Source: Muribaculaceae bacterium
GTDB lineage: Bacteria > Bacteroidota > Bacteroidia > Bacteroidales > Muribaculaceae
Direction: 5' to 3'
Assembly: GCA_023664185.1 (NCBI GenBank)
Contig: JAMPGA010000001.1
Span: forward strand, 557,856 to 621,855
Length of the DNA stretch: 64,000 nt
A program made the translations under genes and the position numbers. Shown in pieces: positions 60,106 through 64,000 of the stretch (the first letter of the stretch is position 1; every line of letters starts with the position of its first letter). Below the pieces are notes generated by a model. That model was not told the DNA's origin. It searched no databases and saw only the letters and a program-made list of their open reading frames with translations.

Positions 60106-61494
60106 ATGACTCACAGACTCATTCTTGCCCTGGGGCTCGTTCTGGGCTTCACGGCCTCAGCCAGCGCCGAGAGGGCATTGGCATTTCCAGGGGCCGAGGG
60201 CTATGGCAAATATACAGTAGGCGGCCGTGGCGGTCGCATCATCAAGGTCAGCAATCTCAACGACAGCGGCCCGGGCTCGCTGCGCCAGGCCGTAGAGGCC
60301 GAGGGGCCGCGAACTGTGGTGTTTGACGTTGACGGCACCATTGAACTCCTCTCACCCCTGCGCATCGAAAACGACAGCATCACTATAGCCGGACAGACCG
60401 CTCCCGGCCAGGGTGTGTGCCTAAAAGACTATCCACTCGTGATAAACGCCAGCGAGGTGATAGTGAGATATCTGCGCGTGCGTCCCGGCGACCGCTACAG
60501 CCACGATAGCGACGGCCTGGGGGGAGGACGATACGGACAGCGCAATGTGGTGATAGACCACTGTTCGGTGAGCTGGAGCATAGATGAGTGTCTATCCATC
60601 TACAAAACTGAAAATCTCACGGTGCAGTGGTGTCTGGTGGCGCACAGCCTCAACAGTTCGGTCCACACCAAAGGAAGCCACGGTTTCGGAGGCATTTGGG
60701 GTGGCTACAAGGCTACGTTCCACCACAATCTGCTGGCCAATCACGCCAGCCGCAATCCACGCTTCGCGTCGGTGGACGGTACCAAATGGGTCGATTTCCG
60801 CAACAACGCCATCTACAATTGGGGCTTCAAAAGCGGATATGGGGGTGGCCATCATGCCGAAATAAACATGGTCAACAACTACTATAAGCCCGGTCCGGCC
60901 TCTGAACACACACGTATCTTCGATGTGGCCGAAGACGCCACGGGCCGATATTACATAGCAGGCAACACGATGGTGGGCGACAGCGCCGTGACATCCGATA
61001 ACCGACTGGGCATCACCGACTCACCCGGCAAACCCTATATAAGACACCGCCGCAGCGCGGGCCCAGATTCGGGCATCTCGCCCGAGGCTGTCCCGGAGAC
61101 AGGCACTGCCACAGAGTCATGCCTGGTCAACGAGCCTTTTCCCTACGAACCTATAGCCGAAGACACCCCCGAGAGAGCCTACGAGAGGATTCTGGAGAGC
61201 GTTGGCTGCTCGTTTGCACGCGACAGCTATGACTGCGACGTATTGCGTCAGGTCAAAGCCGGTGTGGGTGAAAACGGCCGCAACGGCATCATTGATACCC
61301 CTCAGCAGGTGGGCGGATGGCCTGAACTGGCATCAGCAACACCCCTGACCGACTCCGATGGCGACGGCATCCCCGACTCCTGGGAGACTGCCAACGGCCT
61401 CGACCCCCTCAACCCCGCCGACGCCACCGCAACCACCCTTCACCCCCAATATACTAATATCGAGATGTATATGGAGTGGAGATTGGGGAATTGA
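60106..61494 (+). CDS. pectate lyase (PL1-like)
   Basis: Secreted right-handed beta-helix lyase of 462 residues. A signal peptide (about 1-21) is followed by ALAFPGAEGYGKYTVGGRGG, the typical PL1 start, and GPGSLRQAVEAEGPRTVVFD. The later HCSVSWSIDECLSIY and NLLANHASRNPRFASVDGT fit substrate- and calcium-binding strands of pectate lyases. A calcium-binding thrombospondin-type repeat (DSDGDGIPDSWE) is near the end. It cleaves polygalacturonate, which with SusC/SusD points to pectin use. The stop codon begins a TGAGAG repeat. Confidence 0.92.
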   Translation: MTHRLILALGLVLGFTASASAERALAFPGAEGYGKYTVGGRGGRIIKVSNLNDSGPGSLRQAVEAEGPRTVVFDVDGTIELLSPLRIENDSITIAGQTAPGQGVCLKDYPLVINASEVIVRYLRVRPGDRYSHDSDGLGGGRYGQRNVVIDHCSVSWSIDECLSIYKTENLTVQWCLVAHSLNSSVHTKGSHGFGGIWGGYKATFHHNLLANHASRNPRFASVDGTKWVDFRNNAIYNWGFKSGYGGGHHAEINMVNNYYKPGPASEHTRIFDVAEDATGRYYIAGNTMVGDSAVTSDNRLGITDSPGKPYIRHRRSAGPDSGISPEAVPETGTATESCLVNEPFPYEPIAEDTPERAYERILESVGCSFARDSYDCDVLRQVKAGVGENGRNGIIDTPQQVGGWPELASATPLTDSDGDGIPDSWETANGLDPLNPADATATTLHPQYTNIEMYMEWRLGN

Positions 61495-61515
61495 GAGTTG
61501 AGAGTTGAGAGTTTA
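61492..61515 (+). repeat. TGAGAGTTGAGA-type repeat at the PL1 stop
   Basis: Tandem TTGAGAG units begin in the stop codon of the lyase gene (TGA at 61492-61494). They match the arms at 38588-38650 and, in reverse orientation, 62815-62843. Confidence 0.7.
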
Positions 61516-61566
61516 AATTCGCGAGGATGATTTAACCTTTATCGCGCCTTCATAGAAGGCTCGGCA

Positions 61567-61725
61567 TAAATAGCCCTTGGGCTTCGATCACAGCCTCTTA
61601 GATGCGATATATTTGTAGCACCCATGCTTTGGCATGGGTTTTTTATTATCAATTATATGCGACCTCTCCGAGGCCATTTCTGACCCCACACCAAGGTGAT
61701 AGGGCTATAATTATTTTCATAAAGG
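61567..61725 (+). repeat. dispersed intergenic repeat, split copy
   Basis: Part one (AATAGCCCTTGGGCTTCGATC then ACAGCCTC at 61569-61598) resembles the centre of the minus-strand copy at 39596-39672. Part two (GACCCCACACCAAGGTGAT, GGGCTATAATTATTTTCAT at 61682-61720) resembles 54375-54420 and 26215-26235. A terminator lies between the parts. This region is the bulk of the 326-base gap after the lyase gene. Confidence 0.45.
61621..61644 (+). terminator. intrinsic terminator of the SusCD-PL1 locus
   Basis: A perfect 7-base-pair stem CCCATGC/GCATGGG with a TTTG loop is followed by six T and ATTATC, about 125 bases after the lyase stop. Confidence 0.88.
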
Positions 61726-61791
61726 ACTTTCTTTCTCATGTGTTAACAACTGTTAAAATAGGGGGGGTGATTTTTTATATGAGATATTGAC

Positions 61792-61799
61792 TACTTTTG
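61792..61799 (+). promoter_or_regulatory. -7 element of the XRE gene
   Basis: TACTTTTG matches TAnnTTTG, 22 bases before the ATG, giving a very short leader. The TTG position at -33 is a T run without G. Confidence 0.5.
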
Positions 61800-61820
61800 T
61801 GGCAAATTTGTCTACGAAAA

Positions 61821-62033
61821 ATGCACATTGGAAACCGAATTAGGGATGTATTGCGTGAGCAACGTCGCTCGGCAGCATGGCTTGCTGCCGAAATTTTTGT
61901 CACACGCTCACATGTATATAAAATACTGGCTAAAGAGAATATTGATTCCCAGCTACTTATGAGGATTTCCAAAGCTCTGGAGCATGATTTTTTCGCCGAT
62001 TTATCGCGAAATTTCGACTCCAAAAGTTCTTGA
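61821..62033 (+). CDS. XRE-family helix-turn-helix protein
   Basis: A 70-residue DNA-binding protein from the ATG at 61821. It has the pattern MHIGNRIRDVLREQRRSAAW, then EIFVTRSHVYKILAKENIDS, typical of short Bacteroidetes XRE-type regulators, and ends DFFADLSRNFDSKSS. Similar proteins with the LLMRISKALEHDFF end are common in the phylum, function unknown. It may regulate itself or the lipoprotein gene 130 bases downstream. The gap between the two is AT-rich and holds the promoter of the latter. Confidence 0.87.
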   Translation: MHIGNRIRDVLREQRRSAAWLAAEIFVTRSHVYKILAKENIDSQLLMRISKALEHDFFADLSRNFDSKSS

Positions 62034-62102
62034 ATCCAATTTGGAAACAAAATGTAGCTGATTCGGCAACACGAAATTGCAAATTATTTGCACTTTTTCA
62101 AA

Positions 62103-62110
62103 TAAATTTG
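62103..62110 (+). promoter_or_regulatory. -7 element of the lipoprotein gene
   Basis: TAAATTTG matches TAnnTTTG, 53 bases before the lipoprotein start. Two TTTGCA sequences lie in the 30 bases upstream. Confidence 0.45.
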
Positions 62111-62163
62111 CAATCGAATTTTAAATCATTCAAACACACAACATTTCAAAAATCAAGACTTCA

Positions 62164-62637
62164 ATGGAAAAGTTTACCAAATCTCTCTTCCTTGTCCTCC
62201 TCGCCCTCTGCTTCTCGGTCAGCCTGACCTCATGCGGCGGTGATGACGATGATCCCAAGCCCGATGAACCCGTAGGAAATACCATAATAGGTCAGTGGGG
62301 ATTATCTGTAACCCAGACCGACACTGACGGTAGCATCTACTCTCTGAGAATGGATCTGACCTTCAACAAGGATTATACCGGATCGATCGTTGAGACATGG
62401 ACCAGCCAGTCGAGAGCAGCCACATCAAATACCTACGCAATGAATTTCAACTGGTCGACCACTTCTGACGCTAACGGCAACGACATCCTCAAAGTCAGCT
62501 ATGTCAGCGGTGACCATAATACAGAACTGTTCTACGGCACATCTAGCACAGCCCTGTGGACTCGCCAGTATGTTCTGACAGGCACAATCCTCAACATCTA
62601 CGGTGGTGACGGCGTCTGGGTATTCAACAAAAAATAA
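62164..62637 (+). CDS. small surface lipoprotein (lipocalin-like)
   Basis: A 157-residue lipoprotein of unknown function. The signal sequence is LFLVLLALCFSVSLTSCGG with the lipid cysteine near 24, directly followed by acidic residues (GGDDDDPKPDEP), the pattern known in Bacteroidetes to direct lipoproteins to the cell surface. The rest is beta-rich with GQWGLSVTQTDTDGS and WVFNKK, like small lipocalin-type domains. It has its own promoter and a strong terminator. An XRE regulator precedes it. Confidence 0.82.
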   Translation: MEKFTKSLFLVLLALCFSVSLTSCGGDDDDPKPDEPVGNTIIGQWGLSVTQTDTDGSIYSLRMDLTFNKDYTGSIVETWTSQSRAATSNTYAMNFNWSTTSDANGNDILKVSYVSGDHNTELFYGTSSTALWTRQYVLTGTILNIYGGDGVWVFNKK

Positions 62638-62701
62638 TACCTGCCGACACTCCGGCTAAATTGAGACAACATAACATCTAACAAGGACACACATAGCAGC
62701 G

Positions 62702-62738
62702 GCCGGGCGATGCATCATGCACCGCTCGGCTATTTTAT
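62702..62738 (+). terminator. intrinsic terminator of the lipoprotein gene
   Basis: A stem GCCGGGCG/CGCTCGGC (one G-T pair) extended by ATGCA/TGCA in the loop is followed by TATTTTATTG, about 65 bases after the lipoprotein stop. Confidence 0.8.
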
Positions 62739-62768
62739 TGTGAATCAATAATCAGGACGCCTCCGTAG

Positions 62769-62804
62769 GAGACCACTTAGAGCACAGCCTCGCACTGTGG
62801 TCTC
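62769..62804. other. unassigned inverted repeat
   Basis: GAGACCAC at 62769-62776 and GTGGTCTC at 62797-62804 form a perfect 8-base stem around a 20-base loop. No T run follows on either strand except a short A-rich stretch after the right arm. It lies between two converging genes, and its function is unknown. Confidence 0.5.
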
Positions 62805-62814
62805 GAGATAAAAA

Positions 62815-62843
62815 ATCTCAACTCTCAATTCTCAACTCTCAAC
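62815..62843 (-). repeat. TGAGAGTTGAGA-type repeat at the PAP2 stop
   Basis: On the minus strand the units GGTTGAGAGTTGAGAATTGA begin at the stop codon of the PAP2 gene (TGA at 62841-62839). They are the reverse-oriented counterpart of the repeat at 61492-61515. Confidence 0.7.
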
Positions 62844-63801
62844 CGCGTGAGATGTAGCGGGTGTAGGCGTTGAGGAAGCGTTGGGCGGGTTTGAGGCGCG
62901 ATAGCGCTGTGACTATGGCGCAACCTATGAGGCTGACGCAGATGCCGGCTATAATGTCGATGATATAGTGATGGGAAGTATAGACGGCCGTAAACCATAT
63001 GCCAAGGCATATGAAGGCGAAGAGGGCTTTGAGCCACCACGAGCAGCGGGCCTGGAGGGAATAGATAAAGGCCACGAGCATATAGGCGGCGTGGAGCGAG
63101 GGGAAGGCGGCGAAGACGTTGGAGTTGCGCGAGTAGAGAACATCGAATATGCCCAGGCCGGTCATAGTGTCCCAGCGCCCCAGGCCTGCGGTCTCGCCAT
63201 GTGTGCCGGGGATGAAGGTGAAGCCGTAGCTGTCGACATACCACGGTGGAGCTGCCGGGTGCACGTAGTAGAGGGCGAAGCCCAGCAGGTTGACCAGCAG
63301 AAAGGCTATGGCAAACTGCAGATATATGGAATACTGACGGTCGAAATAGAGCCACAGACCAAACATGATGGGCACGGGCACCCAGCACAGGTAGAAGCAT
63401 CCGGCCATGAAGTCGAGTATGGTTGACTGGTGGAGTGCCCACCACTCGTTGGGGGTGAGCGTGAGGCCCTCGACGCTTATGCCGAAGAGACCCTTTTCAG
63501 CCTCGTAGAGCCCGACGATGTCTACGGGGTTCACCTCGTAGTTGGGCAGGATGTTCATCCAGTCATACGAGATGCCAAAGACTATGAAGGGCAATAGAGC
63601 CACCACGAGCTTGCGTGTGGTGGCGGCCACAAAGAGCATACCCCCGAGGAAGATGGCCAGATAGAGATGCTCGGGCCTGAAGCCTACGAAGGCGGCCGTT
63701 ACGGCCAGCCACAGCACCAGGCACGCCAGTATCACCGCTCCCTCGCGCCGCGAGGGGAAGTGGCTGCTCTTATCGGCGGTCGACGAGCTGTTTGCGTGCA
63801 T
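62839..63801 (-). CDS. PAP2/Aur1-type transferase, probable inositol phosphorylceramide synthase
   Basis: Polytopic membrane enzyme of 320 residues. The PAP2 motifs are FAAFPSLHAAYML near 227-239 and SHHYIIDIIAG near 278-288. GCFYLCWVPVPIMFG and about eight hydrophobic segments fill the rest. In Bacteroides thetaiotaomicron the homologous gene next to a CDP-alcohol phosphotransferase makes inositol phosphorylceramide. The adjacent partial gene here encodes such a phosphotransferase, which supports the same role. Plain PAP2 phosphatase activity is the alternative. The start overlaps the upstream gene by 32 bases. Confidence 0.85.
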   Translation of the reverse strand: MHANSSSTADKSSHFPSRREGAVILACLVLWLAVTAAFVGFRPEHLYLAIFLGGMLFVAATTRKLVVALLPFIVFGISYDWMNILPNYEVNPVDIVGLYEAEKGLFGISVEGLTLTPNEWWALHQSTILDFMAGCFYLCWVPVPIMFGLWLYFDRQYSIYLQFAIAFLLVNLLGFALYYVHPAAPPWYVDSYGFTFIPGTHGETAGLGRWDTMTGLGIFDVLYSRNSNVFAAFPSLHAAYMLVAFIYSLQARCSWWLKALFAFICLGIWFTAVYTSHHYIIDIIAGICVSLIGCAIVTALSRLKPAQRFLNAYTRYISRG

Positions 63802-64000
63802 GGCCTATACGGGCAAAGGCTGTGATGTTGGCAAATATGGCTATTACACCCATGGCGGCTATGAGGATCCATGAAGCGTCAAACTCAGCGGGGTTGACGT
63901 TCTGGCCCACGATGCCGGTGGCGATGGCGCCGATGGCTGTGACCACCACGCGCTCGGGGCGTTGCATGAAGCCGATCTTACACTCAAGGCCGAGCCCTTC
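63770..64000 (-). CDS. CDP-alcohol phosphatidyltransferase (C-terminal part, runs off the window)
   Basis: The end of a membrane protein enters from the right edge. It reads EGLGLECKIGFMQRPERVVV, which is the conserved late part of CDP-alcohol phosphatidyltransferases, then two helices (TAIGAIATGIVGQNV and SWILIAAMGVIAIFANITAF) and the basic end RIGHARKQLVDRR. In the inositol-lipid cluster of Bacteroides the matching enzyme makes phosphatidylinositol phosphate. The catalytic DGX2ARX8GX3DX3D motif would lie beyond the window. The end overlaps the PAP2 gene by 32 bases. Confidence 0.8.
   Translation of the reverse strand, partial: EGLGLECKIGFMQRPERVVVTAIGAIATGIVGQNVNPAEFDASWILIAAMGVIAIFANITAFARIGHARKQLVDRR

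Overview
The window comes from a Bacteroidales bacterium, most likely a Muribaculaceae-like gut species (the family is inference). The evidence is Bacteroidetes-type promoters (TAnnTTTG, often with TTG about 19-20 bases upstream), a SusC/SusD pair, an UpxY antiterminator, the Bacteroidetes-only families DUF4494 and DUF4271, TonB/ExbBD coupled to pdxJ, a sufCDS cluster, and inositol-sphingolipid genes at the right edge. Almost all of it is ordinary chromosome at high coding density, with many ATGA/GTGA stop-start overlaps. One tRNA (Asp) is present. I see no CRISPR array, rRNA, integrase or intact insertion sequence.

Layout. 0-2.3 kb (minus): small membrane protein, YgjP-like peptidase, NAD kinase, ACT-domain protein. 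2.4-10.8 kb (plus): an eleven-gene run, pdxJ-exbB-exbD-tonB-DUF4494-yggS, then three nonulosonate (legionaminate-type) genes, then obg and yraN. 10.8-13.7 kb (minus): UpxY with a pyruvyltransferase and a glycosyltransferase, a miniature polysaccharide locus. 13.8-17.9 kb (minus): a MetE-like protein and four phage-like orphan genes including a portal-like protein. 18.0-23.1 kb (plus): bioB-thiF-like-LOG-DUF4271-hemD-rnpA-yidD-tatD. 23.0-26.0 kb (minus): queG, a polysaccharide deacetylase, hflX and tRNA-Asp. 26.4-31.2 kb: a secreted protein with a C-terminal sorting-like tail, sufCDS without sufB, and a membrane protein gene interrupted by an amber codon. 31.4-39.6 kb: GH3 glycosidase, gltB without gltD, and outer-membrane phospholipase A. 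39.7-46.2 kb: RecD-like helicase, a BtuFCD/FecBCDE-type ABC importer, glmS. 46.3-54.3 kb (minus): a secreted SH3-like protein and an Lrp regulator, then a seven-gene run from a Na/Pi cotransporter through DUF389, a glycosyltransferase, an epimerase, a small membrane protein and aroQ to an O-methyltransferase. 54.7-61.5 kb (plus): a pectin-type utilisation locus (SusC, SusD, PL1 lyase). 61.8-62.6 kb: an XRE regulator and a surface lipoprotein. 62.8-64.0 kb (minus): a PAP2 inositol-phosphorylceramide synthase-like gene and the end of a CDP-alcohol phosphotransferase.

The most unusual material is: the four-gene portal-containing cluster with no terminase, capsid or integrase; a previously unlabelled dispersed intergenic repeat of about 130 bases found in whole or part at four, perhaps five, places; a second repeat (TGAGAGTTGAGA units) that supplies or abuts the stop codon of three genes; an in-frame TAG at codon 10 of a membrane-protein gene; and a one-base frame break inside the SusC signal peptide. 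All family assignments were read from the translated sequences without database searches.
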